63,813 nucleotides of DNA from Methylobacterium sp. BTF04 (GTDB taxonomy: Bacteria; Pseudomonadota; Alphaproteobacteria; Rhizobiales; Beijerinckiaceae), in the NCBI RefSeq assembly GCF_010692745.1, contig NZ_JAAHTB010000025.1, forward strand, positions 1 to 63,813, in the 5' to 3' direction. Positions 45,411 through 53,504 of this stretch are shown piece after piece; the stretch's first letter is position 1, and each line of letters begins with the position of its first letter. Below the pieces are notes generated by a model. It searched no databases. It had not been told where the DNA came from and saw nothing but the letters and a program-made list of their open reading frames with translations. A program made the position numbers and the translations under genes.

Positions 45411-46208
45411 TCAGGCCGAAGCCGATTCGTCTCCACCCGTCGCCAGGGTCGACCGGCGAAGGCCTTCGGCGATCGTGACGCACGCGATCCCACGACGCGC
45501 GGCCGCGGCCAGCACTGCGGTCAGAAGTCCCGGCGTACATCCATAAGGGCTAGGATCGTCCGATACGTCGTGCCCGAAGAAGATCAACCAGCCGCGCCGC
45601 GCCAATGCCCGTTGCATCAGTCGCTCGAGGGTCGCCGGGTCGAGCCGGGCGTCCACCAGGGGGTTGGCGTGCAGCATATGCGGGTCTGTGAAGCCCGCGT
45701 TGAGACCGGGCACCACGCTGCGGCTCGACGCGAAGGTCCGGCCCGCGATGCGCTTGGCCGCCAGAGAGGTGTAGCCGAACGGATAGGCGAAACTGGAGCG
45801 GGGAGCCCCCGGCACGATGGCCTCCAGCCTGCTTCGGTTTTCCTCGATGTCGGCTCGGATGCTATGTGCGGACAGGCTGGTCAGGATCGGGTGGGAATGG
45901 GTGTGACAGCCGATCTCGTGCCCATCTGCGAAAAGCGCCGCGATCCGTGCGCGGTCGGCGTTCCGCCAGTACCGCGTGCGCAGGCCCATCAGTCCGGTGG
46001 CGACGAAGTAGGTCGCCTTGACGCCGAAGCCATCGAGGATGTCCGCCCCGATGGTGCAGGCACTGTCGGGCACGTCGTCGAAGGAGAGGCTGACGAAGGG
46101 CTCCGACGGCCTGATGCGGGTGGCGGCCAGGGGAACATGGCGGCCGAGGCGATGCGCGATGCGCTCCCGCAGGGTGACGCTTTTCGAGGCATCGTCATCG
46201 ACGTGCAT
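45411..46208 (-). CDS. Polysaccharide deacetylase (NodB homology)
   Basis: 265 residues from the ATG at 46208 (the frame runs 54 codons further up without family features). NodB motif 1 is FVSLSFDDVPDSA, motif 2 is GHEIGCHTHSHP (metal-binding His pair and catalytic surroundings), and motif 3 is RSSFAYPFGY. Thus the Asp-His-His metal site is complete. It removes N- or O-acetyl groups from polysaccharides. No clear signal peptide is visible at this start, so it may be cytoplasmic or the start may be wrong. It is convergent with the GT4 gene 36 bp away and probably modifies the same polymer. Confidence 0.87.
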   Translation of the reverse strand: MHVDDDASKSVTLRERIAHRLGRHVPLAATRIRPSEPFVSLSFDDVPDSACTIGADILDGFGVKATYFVATGLMGLRTRYWRNADRARIAALFADGHEIGCHTHSHPILTSLSAHSIRADIEENRSRLEAIVPGAPRSSFAYPFGYTSLAAKRIAGRTFASSRSVVPGLNAGFTDPHMLHANPLVDARLDPATLERLMQRALARRGWLIFFGHDVSDDPSPYGCTPGLLTAVLAAAARRGIACVTIAEGLRRSTLATGGDESASA

Positions 46209-46386
46209 GGGCGTCCCCGTCCCGGCATGGGTTTCCTGCCATGGGCAAGCGACCGGCACGGCCACCGGGAGGATTACGATACCCTCGGGGTCGCCGCCTC
46301 TTCCCAATTTGTCTGTTTCGGCACCCTCGAAGGATGGGGTTGAACCGCAACGGATGGCCGCTGCGGTCACGCGTCAGGCGAGCAAA

Positions 46387-46402
46387 GCCATCGATCGATG
46401 GC
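46387..46402. promoter_or_regulatory. Perfect 16-bp palindrome
   Basis: GCCATCGATCGATGGC lies in the 219-bp gap between the end of the ABC-F gene and the start of the deacetylase gene, both leftward. It could be an operator for the deacetylase or part of a hairpin after the ABC-F gene. No T run follows. Confidence 0.4.
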
Positions 46403-46427
46403 CTCGCGTGCTCCGACTGCGAGCCGG

Positions 46428-48050
46428 TCAGGTCCGCAGGCCGGGCGCCTCCTGCCCGGTGCGCGCCACGTATTCGGTGTAGCCGCCGCCATATTGGTGA
46501 ATGCCGTCGGGGGTGAGCTCGAGCACGCGGTTGGACAGGGCGGCCAGGAAGTGCCGGTCGTGGCTGACGAACAACATGGTGCCCTCGTAGTTCGACAGCG
46601 CCGTGATCAGCATCTCCTTCGTGCCCATGTCGAGGTGGTTGGTCGGCTCGTCGAGCACCAGGAAGTTGGGCGGGTCGAACAGCATCCTGGCCATCACCAG
46701 ACGGGCCTTCTCGCCGCCCGACAGCACCCGGCAGCGCTTTTCCACGTCGTCGCCTGAAAACCCGAAGCAGCCGGCCAGCGCCCGCAGCGAACCCTGCCCG
46801 GCCTGGGGGAAGGAATCCTCCAGGGACTGGAACACGGTGCGCTCGCCGTCGAGCAGGTCCATGGCGTGCTGCGCGAAATAGCCTAGCTTCACGCTGCCGC
46901 CGATCGCCACTGTGCCGTCATCGGGCTTCGCCGATCCGGTCACGAGCTTCAGCAGCGTCGACTTGCCGGCGCCGTTGATGCCCATCACGCACCAGCGCTC
47001 CTTGCGCCGCACCGAGAAATCGAGCCCCTCGTAGATGCTGCGGCTGCCGAAGCGCTTGTGCACGTTCTTCAGCATGACGACGTCGTCGCCCGAACGGGGT
47101 GCGGGCTGGAACTCGAACGTGACCGATTGCCGGCGCTTGGGCGGCTCCACCCGCTCGATCTTGTCGAGCTTCTTCACCCGGCTCTGCACCTGGGCGGCGT
47201 GGCTCGCGCGCGCTTTGAAGCGCTCGATGAACTTGATCTCCTTGGCGAGCATCGCCTGCTGGCGCTCGAACTGGGCCTGTTGCTGCGTCTCGTTCAGCGC
47301 GCGCTGCTGCTCGTAGAAGCCGTAATCGCCCGAGAAAGTCGTCAGCTGGCCGCCGTCGATCTCAACCACCTTGGTGACGATCCGGTTCATGAACTCGCGG
47401 TCGTGCGAGGTCATCAGGAGCGCACCCTCGTAGCCCTTGAGGAAGGCTTCCAGCCAGATCAGGCTTTCGAGATCGAGGTGGTTGCTCGGCTCGTCGAGCA
47501 GCATTACGTCCGGGTTCATCAGGAGAATGCGGGCGAGTGCAACGCGCATCTTCCAGCCCCCCGACAGCTTGCCGACGTCGCCGTCCATCATCTCCTGGCT
47601 GAAGCTGAGGCCAGCGAGAACCTCGTAGGCCCGGCCTTCGAGGGCGTAGCCGTCGAGTTCCTCGAAGCGGGCCTGCACCTCGCCGTAGCGCTCGATCAGC
47701 GCCTCCATCTCGTCCGCCCGGTCGGGATCGGCGAGGCCCAATTCCAGCTGCTTCAGTTCCGCGCCCACCGTACTCACGGGGCCGGCCCCGTCCATCACCG
47801 CGGAGACGACGCTGCAGCCTGCCATCTCGCCGACATCCTGGCTGAAATAGCCGATGGTGATGCCCCGATCGGAGGCGACCTGACCTTCGTCCGGCTCCTC
47901 CTCGCCGGTGATCATCCGGAACAGGGTGGTCTTGCCGGCGCCGTTGGGGCCCACGAGCCCGACCTTCTCCCCCTTCTGGAGAGCGGCGGACGCCTCGATG
48001 AAGACGATCTGCCGGCCGTTCTGCTTGCCGATCTTTTCGAGGCGAATCAT
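46428..48050 (-). CDS. ABC-F family ATPase (ribosome-associated)
   Basis: 540 residues with two ABC domains and no membrane segments. Domain 1 has Walker A GPNGAGKTT (~34-42), signature LSGGWKMRVALAR and Walker B MLLDEPSNHLD. A charged linker of about 80 residues follows (QQAQFERQQAMLAKEIKFIERFKARAS). Domain 2 has GINGAGKST, LSGGEKARL and VLDEPTNHLD. The layout is that of YbiT/EttA-type translation factors, which act on the ribosome E site. It is a housekeeping-type gene marking the end of the polysaccharide locus. Full length, no anomalies seen. Confidence 0.92.
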   Translation of the reverse strand: MIRLEKIGKQNGRQIVFIEASAALQKGEKVGLVGPNGAGKTTLFRMITGEEEPDEGQVASDRGITIGYFSQDVGEMAGCSVVSAVMDGAGPVSTVGAELKQLELGLADPDRADEMEALIERYGEVQARFEELDGYALEGRAYEVLAGLSFSQEMMDGDVGKLSGGWKMRVALARILLMNPDVMLLDEPSNHLDLESLIWLEAFLKGYEGALLMTSHDREFMNRIVTKVVEIDGGQLTTFSGDYGFYEQQRALNETQQQAQFERQQAMLAKEIKFIERFKARASHAAQVQSRVKKLDKIERVEPPKRRQSVTFEFQPAPRSGDDVVMLKNVHKRFGSRSIYEGLDFSVRRKERWCVMGINGAGKSTLLKLVTGSAKPDDGTVAIGGSVKLGYFAQHAMDLLDGERTVFQSLEDSFPQAGQGSLRALAGCFGFSGDDVEKRCRVLSGGEKARLVMARMLFDPPNFLVLDEPTNHLDMGTKEMLITALSNYEGTMLFVSHDRHFLAALSNRVLELTPDGIHQYGGGYTEYVARTGQEAPGLRT

Positions 48051-48401
48051 GCGTCCACGGGAGCTGGAAAACGGGGGCCGGGAAAGGCCCTGCGCCCTTA
48101 CGTCATGCGGCGCACCAGCGGAAGGGCAGTCCCGCTGTCGATCCTCGGCGCCGGCCCCTCACGTCCGGCGGCATCGCGCCTTCGGAGCTACGGCCGTCGC
48201 TCCCCCGATGCTTTTCGCGGCCCGACGCTGCACAAGCGACGTCGAGCGACTATCCCGCGTCTTCGGCCGATGAGCATTGATTCGACAACGATCCGCAATT
48301 CAGGATGACCGGAAACCGTGTCATAAATCTCCATGAATATTGACACATTCTTTGACCGGACATCCTACTATGCCGACAGTCGCTGATCTCCGGAGGCGCC
48401 C
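48051..48401. promoter_or_regulatory. Divergent intergenic region with candidate operator
   Basis: 351 bases between the ABC-F gene (leftward) and the monooxygenase gene (rightward). Small frames are noise. TTGACA at 48340-48345 is a consensus -35; TACTAT at 48366-48371 is a plausible -10 but at a long 20-base spacing. GTGTCA (48318-48323) and TGACAC (48341-48346) form an inverted pair around 17 bases overlapping the -35, consistent with an operator for a TetR- or MarR-like repressor (inference). Confidence 0.4.
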
Positions 48402-49880
48402 ATGAACCCTCAGGTCCTCGTCTGCGGTGCAGGCCCGGTGGGTCTGACGATGGCGGCAGAACTGGCGCGCTACGGCGTCGGCATCCGAATCATCGATCGG
48501 GCGGCGCAGCGGACGGACAAATCGAAGGCGCTGGTCCTCTGGAGCCGCACCCTCGAACTGCTCGATCGCTCCGGCTGCAGCGGCGCTTTCGTCGCGGCCG
48601 GGCATCGGGTCGAGGCCGCCAACCTGATCGCGGGGGACCGGCGCGTCGGGCATGTCAGCCTGGCGGCCATCGATAGCCCGTACCCGTACGCGCTCATGCT
48701 GCCGCAATCGGAAACCGAGCGCCTGCTCGAAGCGCATCTCGCCAGCCTCGGAATCCGCGTGGAACGAGAGGTCGAACTGGCCGGCTTCACCGACAACGGC
48801 GAAGGCGTCACGGCGAACCTGACTCGGGCGGACGAATCGGCCGAGACCCTGACCGTCGATTGGCTGATCGGCTGCGACGGCGCCCACAGTACGGTGCGCC
48901 ATACGCTCGGTCTGCCTTTCGGCGGCGAGACGCTGCGCAGCGACTGGATCCTGGCCGACGTGCATGTCACCGGGATGAAGACGCCATTCGACGAACTCGT
49001 GATCTACTTCCACGAGGACGGCGTGCTGGTGCTGTTTCCGATCACGCCGGGGCGTTACCGGATCATCGCCGATGTCGGCCGGTCCGAAGGGCTGGCGCCC
49101 GCCGATCCGACGCTGGATGCGGTCCAGAGAATCGTCGACCGGCGCGGCCCCGATGGCCTGCATCTCTCCGACCCGATCTGGCTGTCCGCTTTCCGGATCA
49201 ACGAACGCAAGGTCGAGACCTATCGCGCGGGGCGGGTGTTCGTGGCCGGCGACGCGGCCCACGTCCACAGCCCGGCCGGCGGACAGGGCATGAATACCGG
49301 CATGCAGGACGCCTTCAACCTCGCCTGGAAACTGGCGCTGATCTGCCGGGGCACGGTGGCGGGCGACCGGCTGCTCGACAGCTACGGCGTGGAACGCAGC
49401 ACCGTCGGGGCTCAGGTGCTTACTGCCGCGAGCCGTATGACGGCGCTCGCGGTGATCAAGAACCCCGCCGCCCAGGCGGTCCGGAACTGGATCGGCGGCC
49501 TGCTGTTCGGCCTCAGCCCGGTCCGTCGCACCATGGCCAACACCCTGTCGGAGATCTCCATCGGCTACCCGCACAGCCCGCTCACAGGGCCAGGTCTCCA
49601 CGGGCTCGACGGCCCGGCACCTGGCGAGCGTGTGCGTCCCATACCGGATCAAGCCCCCATCGGAGAGGGTGCGATGCCGCGCTTTGCGCTGTTTGGCCGT
49701 CCCGATCCGGCGATCGACGACCTGCTGCGGGAGCATGGCGACCTGCTGGAGCCGGACCTCCGGCCACCACTGGCGGACGACAGTCTGTGGCTCGTCCGAC
49801 CGGATGGCTACGTGGCATGCGTAGCCACCGACGCCGATGTCGGACGTATCGACGACTACTTGAAGGCCCTATCGCGGTAG
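48402..49880 (+). CDS. FAD-dependent aromatic-type monooxygenase
   Basis: 492 residues. It has the class A flavoprotein monooxygenase motifs: GAGPVGLTMAAELAR (ADP binding, residues ~8-22), the DG motif LIGCDGAHSTVR (~residue 165) and GDAAHVHSPAGGQGMNTG (~residues 284-301). The family hydroxylates phenols and related aromatics using NAD(P)H and oxygen. Substrate unknown. An upstream palindrome over a TTGACA suggests repressor control. It stands alone, just before the tRNA-anchored element, and could be a tailoring or detoxification enzyme. Confidence 0.9.
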   Translation: MNPQVLVCGAGPVGLTMAAELARYGVGIRIIDRAAQRTDKSKALVLWSRTLELLDRSGCSGAFVAAGHRVEAANLIAGDRRVGHVSLAAIDSPYPYALMLPQSETERLLEAHLASLGIRVEREVELAGFTDNGEGVTANLTRADESAETLTVDWLIGCDGAHSTVRHTLGLPFGGETLRSDWILADVHVTGMKTPFDELVIYFHEDGVLVLFPITPGRYRIIADVGRSEGLAPADPTLDAVQRIVDRRGPDGLHLSDPIWLSAFRINERKVETYRAGRVFVAGDAAHVHSPAGGQGMNTGMQDAFNLAWKLALICRGTVAGDRLLDSYGVERSTVGAQVLTAASRMTALAVIKNPAAQAVRNWIGGLLFGLSPVRRTMANTLSEISIGYPHSPLTGPGLHGLDGPAPGERVRPIPDQAPIGEGAMPRFALFGRPDPAIDDLLREHGDLLEPDLRPPLADDSLWLVRPDGYVACVATDADVGRIDDYLKALSR

Positions 49881-50193
49881 GGCAGGGTCGTCTGTATCGA
49901 CACCAGCCTGCGCTCCGAGACGATGCGGTTCGCCCGGCTCGTGGATACGATCGGAGGTGCCGCATCGATGCCCGCTCGGCCGCATGCCAGCGCGTTGGAG
50001 TATCGCGGATCCGAAGAAACCTGACGCGGGAGCGGAGGTGCACCGCTGCTGGAAAGTTCGCGCGCCACCAAAATCTATCCATTGGCAAAATCGATCCCTT
50101 GGCAAAATCGATCCCTTGGAATGCGACGCGCCGCTTGCGGTGCCCGACCGGGCTCGCTATACGTCCGCTCGCCGGTGCAACCCGCCGGCACGT
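49881..50193. other. Intergenic region before the tRNA gene
   Basis: 313 bases without a supported gene. It contains the 17-base tandem repeat described separately. The tRNA promoter should lie just before 50194; no clear -35/-10 pair was chosen. Confidence 0.45.
50082..50119. repeat. 17-base tandem repeat
   Basis: Two exact copies of TTGGCAAAATCGATCCC (50082-50098 and 50099-50115) are followed by a partial third (TTGG). A diverged partial copy (CCAAAATCTATCC) precedes them. It lies about 75 bases before the tRNA-Pro gene. Function unknown. Confidence 0.8.
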
Positions 50194-50270
50194 CGGAGTG
50201 TAGCGCAGTCTGGTAGCGCACCACGTTCGGGACGTGGGGGTCGCAGGTTCAAATCCTGCCACTCCGACCA
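50194..50270 (+). tRNA. tRNA-Pro (anticodon CGG)
   Basis: 77 bases fold as a tRNA: acceptor stem CGGAGTG pairing with CACTCCG, discriminator A and encoded CCA at the end. The anticodon stem CCACG/CGTGG holds loop TTCGGGA, giving anticodon CGG (proline codon CCG). The T arm is GCAGGTTCAAATCCTGC. The integrase gene begins its 3' end 118 bp downstream, so the 3' part of this tRNA is the probable attachment site of the element. Confidence 0.96.
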
Positions 50271-50316
50271 AATTTCCCTAGGGGAAACGGTCTTCCCGGC
50301 TCAGAGAGCATCTGCC

Positions 50317-50352
50317 CGGCCACAGGTTCGGCCACAGGTTCGGCCACAGGTT
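50317..50352. repeat. Triple 12-base direct repeat, candidate integrase arm sites
   Basis: Three exact tandem copies of CGGCCACAGGTT occupy the gap between the tRNA 3' end and the integrase gene. Such repeats next to an attachment core often bind the integrase arm domain or an accessory factor (known for other tyrosine integrases; inference here). Confidence 0.75.
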
Positions 50353-50388
50353 GGTGCAGATGCGCGCAACCGCTTAACCGCGAAACCC

Positions 50389-51846
50389 TTACGCAGCCCG
50401 CTTCCGACCCCGCCCGCCAAGGGCCGCCCGCGCGCCCTCCATATGCGCCGCGGAATGGTGTCCGTACCGGCGCTCGATCATCTCGACGGTCATGCCGACG
50501 TAGCCGGCGAGTTCCCAGATATCGACGCCGGCCTGCATGCCCCACGTCACGGCCGTGTGCCGGAGCGAGTGCCGGACGACGTCATCGCCGAAGCCGAGGT
50601 CGTGGCACAGGTTCGCGAAGGATCGCTTCGTCGATCCCACCGGCTTGCCGTTCCACTCGACGACGTACGTCTGGCCGAGGACGTGGCGCCAGCGCCAGAG
50701 GTGGGCGACGAGGCTGTCCGGCATCCGGACCGTCGGGGCCTTCTTGTTCTCCTTCTCCTTGGTACCGAGTGCCTTGCGGTGGAATATTGCCACCCGCTTC
50801 ACGACCGGGACCTCTATCCGGCGCTCGTACTCGACACCGTCGACCACGACCCGCTCGACCCGTTCCTCGATGGACTTCTCGGTCTTGAGCTCCATCCAGG
50901 GCTTGCCGGGGACCTTCTCGAATGACGCGTTGCAGATGGGGCCGGAGCGCGTTCCGGTGCGCAGGCCCACGATGACGAATCGGGCCAGATGCTTGCCGAC
51001 GCGGCGGCCGACGACGCGCTCGCCCTTGCGGGGGCCGGCGTGCACGGTTTGCACCTCCCGCTTGCGCCAGGCGCCGAGCAGGATCCGGGCGGCCTCGGTC
51101 GGGAGGAGCCAGCGGTCCCGTTCCTCGCCCTTGGCCGGCAGGGTGACCCTAACGGCGTCGCGCGTCAGACCGTCGTCGATCGCGTCGTTGATGGCGGCGC
51201 GCAGGTCCTCAAGCTCGCGCCGGGCCCCGCCCTCGGAGACGACCCGGGCCTTCGCCGGCTTGCTGTGGCCACGGCGCAGCGGCTTGCCGTCGCCCACGCG
51301 TGGCTCGCCGTCCCGGCCGAGCCCGGCCCGGGCATGCGCCTTCCACGGCGTTCCGACGCGCGAGGTGACGTACGCGGCGCAGGTGGCGCTATCGACCTCG
51401 TCGAGGGTGCGGGTCCCCCACCAGTCCAGAAGCGTGGAGATCCGCTGCGCGAGCTCGTGATGCCTGGCGACGCCGCCCTTCACCTCGCCGGTCGCGGGAT
51501 CGATGCGCCCCTTCTTGGCGTCGCGATACCGGTCGAGGACCTCGGCCACCAGGACCTCGCTGGCCGGCCGATTCTTTCGGGCGCCGGCGGTCTCGTCCGG
51601 GGCGATGACGGCCAGCCCGGCGGTGTAGTCGGTCAGGGCCTGGAGCGCGCCGCGTTCCTCGTCCTTGCCCGCACCGCAGCCAGTGCTTCGAACCTGCTTG
51701 CCCTTGTGGACGATCCACCAGACGCCGCCTCGCTCGATGCCGTCGGTGTCGACGCGGCCTGGGCGCCACCAGAGGTAGGGGAGACCGCGGCCTTGCTTGC
51801 CGAGGGACTTGGGCTTGGCCGCTCGGGGCTTGCGGGGCTGTGGCAT
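50389..51846 (-). CDS. Tyrosine recombinase/integrase
   Basis: 485 residues from the ATG at 51846 (ATG at 51858 also possible). The N-terminal part has a DNA-binding/SAM-like region (DRYRDAKKGRIDPATGEVKGG, TLLDWWGTRTLDEV). The catalytic domain shows the first Arg in VGLRTGTRSG, HSLRHTAVTW (His-x-x-Arg) and, near the end, the Tyr in IERRYGHHS. The catalytic set therefore looks complete. It would insert and excise the element at tRNA-Pro. Its longer length than the usual ~400 residues comes from inserted charged segments in the middle. Three 12-base repeats lie just past its stop. Confidence 0.9.
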   Translation of the reverse strand: MPQPRKPRAAKPKSLGKQGRGLPYLWWRPGRVDTDGIERGGVWWIVHKGKQVRSTGCGAGKDEERGALQALTDYTAGLAVIAPDETAGARKNRPASEVLVAEVLDRYRDAKKGRIDPATGEVKGGVARHHELAQRISTLLDWWGTRTLDEVDSATCAAYVTSRVGTPWKAHARAGLGRDGEPRVGDGKPLRRGHSKPAKARVVSEGGARRELEDLRAAINDAIDDGLTRDAVRVTLPAKGEERDRWLLPTEAARILLGAWRKREVQTVHAGPRKGERVVGRRVGKHLARFVIVGLRTGTRSGPICNASFEKVPGKPWMELKTEKSIEERVERVVVDGVEYERRIEVPVVKRVAIFHRKALGTKEKENKKAPTVRMPDSLVAHLWRWRHVLGQTYVVEWNGKPVGSTKRSFANLCHDLGFGDDVVRHSLRHTAVTWGMQAGVDIWELAGYVGMTVEMIERRYGHHSAAHMEGARAALGGRGRKRAA

Positions 51847-52124
51847 CGCTCTCTCCATTCGCGCAGCTGGCGGCGCGTCACCTCGATGCACCGGCCGCGC
51901 CGGTGGTGGCCGAGCTCGCCCCGGCGGATCGCGCCCCGGAGATCGTCCACCGAAAACGTCGGGAATCCCATCAGCCCCGACCGGAGCTCCGGCGCCCACG
52001 CGGCGGTTTCGAGCCCCATCGGCTCGTCGTCGCCGGCGATCTCGGCGAGCGACATCCGGCCGTCGCTCGCCTGGCGGGCGACGTCGGTGGACAGCAGGAT
52101 TTCGTAGGTCGGCTTCGCGCTCAT
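51633..52124 (-). CDS. Excisionase/MerR-HTH-like protein overlapping the integrase gene
   Basis: An open frame of 163 residues from the ATG at 52124. Residues ~1-85 look real, including a possible winged-helix region (FPTFSVDDLRGAIRRGELGHHRRGRCIEVTRRQLREW) similar to AlpA/Xis or excisionase-type HTH proteins. The C-terminal ~70 residues overlap the integrase 5' end in another frame and are Ser/Ala/Arg-rich, like shadow sequence. The position just upstream of the integrase fits a recombination directionality factor. Either a genuine long overlap or a lost early stop is possible. Confidence 0.5.
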   Translation of the reverse strand: MSAKPTYEILLSTDVARQASDGRMSLAEIAGDDEPMGLETAAWAPELRSGLMGFPTFSVDDLRGAIRRGELGHHRRGRCIEVTRRQLREWRERCHSPASPERPSPSPSASKAAVSPTSGGAQAASTPTASSEAASGGSSTRASRFEALAAVRARTRNAARSRP

Positions 52125-52282
52125 CGGGAGACGCTGACGCATTCCGTGGCCGGTTCCAATAGCGCCGCAGGTCGACGGATAACGCGTTCGCGTCCGGCCG
52201 TCGCGGAGTCCGAGTGCGCAGGGCTCGTCCTCAAACAACGAAGGCCCCGGGGATGCCGGGGCCTCGATGGATCGGTGTGGGC

Positions 52283-52834
52283 TTATGACGTTGGCTCCCC
52301 CTTCTGACTTGCCTCGATGCCCATGTGTTCGTCGAAGTCCCCGAAGAAGATTTCGAGAGCGTTGGCCACGTAGCGGTGAACGAGCTTTTCGTTCGGGAAC
52401 CGAGCCGCGTACCGGGCGATGCTAAGGAGCATGCCCGCGAGCTCCTCGCGGTCGTCGGCGCTCGCCACGTAGGCGATGATCTGCAGGACGCGTGGGGGCA
52501 GCAGGTAGCTAGCTACCCGGTCGCGCTGCGTCGTTCGGCGGTTGAGCCGGAAGATCTCGCCGATGGACGAGTTCCAGCTGTGCCCCCATAGGGAGTGGCA
52601 GGTCTCGTCGAGGGATTCGTAGACGAGTGGCCCAAGCGCTTCGCGGTCGAGCAGGACGGCCTCGTCGGCTTCGGCGCCGAGCGAGAACAGCCGACGCTTG
52701 CCGTCGATGGCCAGCGCCTGCCAGTCGTCCTCGCCGTCGCGCACGATGCCGATCGGCACGAGCCCGAGGGCTTTCCAGTCGCGGTCGCCGTCCGGGAACT
52801 GCGGGTGATCCCTGTGCATGATCCTGACCTCCAT
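52283..52834 (-). CDS. Hypothetical protein of the element
   Basis: 183 residues from the ATG at 52834 (ATG at 52819 possible). Not recognised. It is acidic and soluble, with regions GDRDWKALGLVPIGIVRDGEDDWQALAIDGKRRLFSLG and VLQIIAYVASADDREELAGMLLSIARYAARF. No membrane helix. It begins next to the ParB-like stop, so it is the last gene of the leftward unit that starts at 56041. Confidence 0.65.
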   Translation of the reverse strand: MEVRIMHRDHPQFPDGDRDWKALGLVPIGIVRDGEDDWQALAIDGKRRLFSLGAEADEAVLLDREALGPLVYESLDETCHSLWGHSWNSSIGEIFRLNRRTTQRDRVASYLLPPRVLQIIAYVASADDREELAGMLLSIARYAARFPNEKLVHRYVANALEIFFGDFDEHMGIEASQKGEPTS

Positions 52835-52835
52835 C

Positions 52836-53504
52836 TCAGGCGTCCATCTCGATGGTGTCGTCGGCCGGGGCGGCCTCGCCGTCGATGGCAACCCACGACC
52901 GGCTGAAGGGCTGGTTCGCGAACAGGGCGGCGAGGCCGGTCTGCGCCTTGAGCCGGATGAGCTCGTCGGCCGAGAGGCCGAGTTGACGGGCGATGGCCTG
53001 GTCCGACTGGCCAAGGTTGACGAGCTTCACGACCATCTCGCTCATGAGGTCCACCTGGTGCTTGCCGCGGGCGCGGTTGTGACGGATCGTCGAGGCCATG
53101 CGCTCGGCGATGGGCTTGTCGATCCCTACGACCGGCAGGTACCCGTGGACCCGCTCGCGGACGTCGGCCTTCTCCTTGCCGACCCGGTGCCGGTGGAAGC
53201 CGTCGACGACGATGCTGGTGTCGCCGGCGGGGAACGTCACGATGGGCTGGGTGTAGCCGTCCTCTTTGATCGAGCGGTGCAGCAGCGCCATCTCGGGCGA
53301 GGCGACCTTGTTCGAATTGTACTCGTTGGCCACGACGGTGTCGTTCGGCACCCACGTCACCAGGTCCACCGGCTCGGACCGGAACGGGGACACCGCGTGG
53401 AGGGCGCGCCGGGCCGCGTTGAGGGCCTCGACCTTCTCGGCGAGGGGCAGAGCCTCGATCTCGACGGCGAGGGCGGCGGCGAGGGCTTCGATGCGGTTCA
53501 TCAT
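52836..53504 (-). CDS. ParB/Srx-fold (IbrB-like) protein
   Basis: 222 residues. After a helical N-terminus, residues ~55-150 have the ParB N-terminal fold: WVPNDTVVANEYNSN, HRSIKEDGYTQPIVTFP and VVDGFHRHRVGKE, followed by MASTIRHNRARGKHQVD (the ParB-type box). A C-terminal HTH-like part reads GQSDQAIARQLGLSADELIRL. The ATG overlaps the stop of the PP-loop gene (ATGA), and the two form an IbrA/IbrB-type pair as known in enterobacterial genomes and phages. Such ParB-like proteins can be nucleases, CTP-binding or kinase-like; activity here is unknown. Confidence 0.82.
   Translation of the reverse strand: MMNRIEALAAALAVEIEALPLAEKVEALNAARRALHAVSPFRSEPVDLVTWVPNDTVVANEYNSNKVASPEMALLHRSIKEDGYTQPIVTFPAGDTSIVVDGFHRHRVGKEKADVRERVHGYLPVVGIDKPIAERMASTIRHNRARGKHQVDLMSEMVVKLVNLGQSDQAIARQLGLSADELIRLKAQTGLAALFANQPFSRSWVAIDGEAAPADDTIEMDA

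Noticed and set aside
48318..48371. Confident promoter for the monooxygenase gene
   Set aside because: The TTGACA/TACTAT spacing of 20 bases is too long for a confident call, so it is listed only as a candidate region.
50317..50352. CRISPR-like array
   Set aside because: Repeats are contiguous 12-mers without spacers and no cas genes are present.
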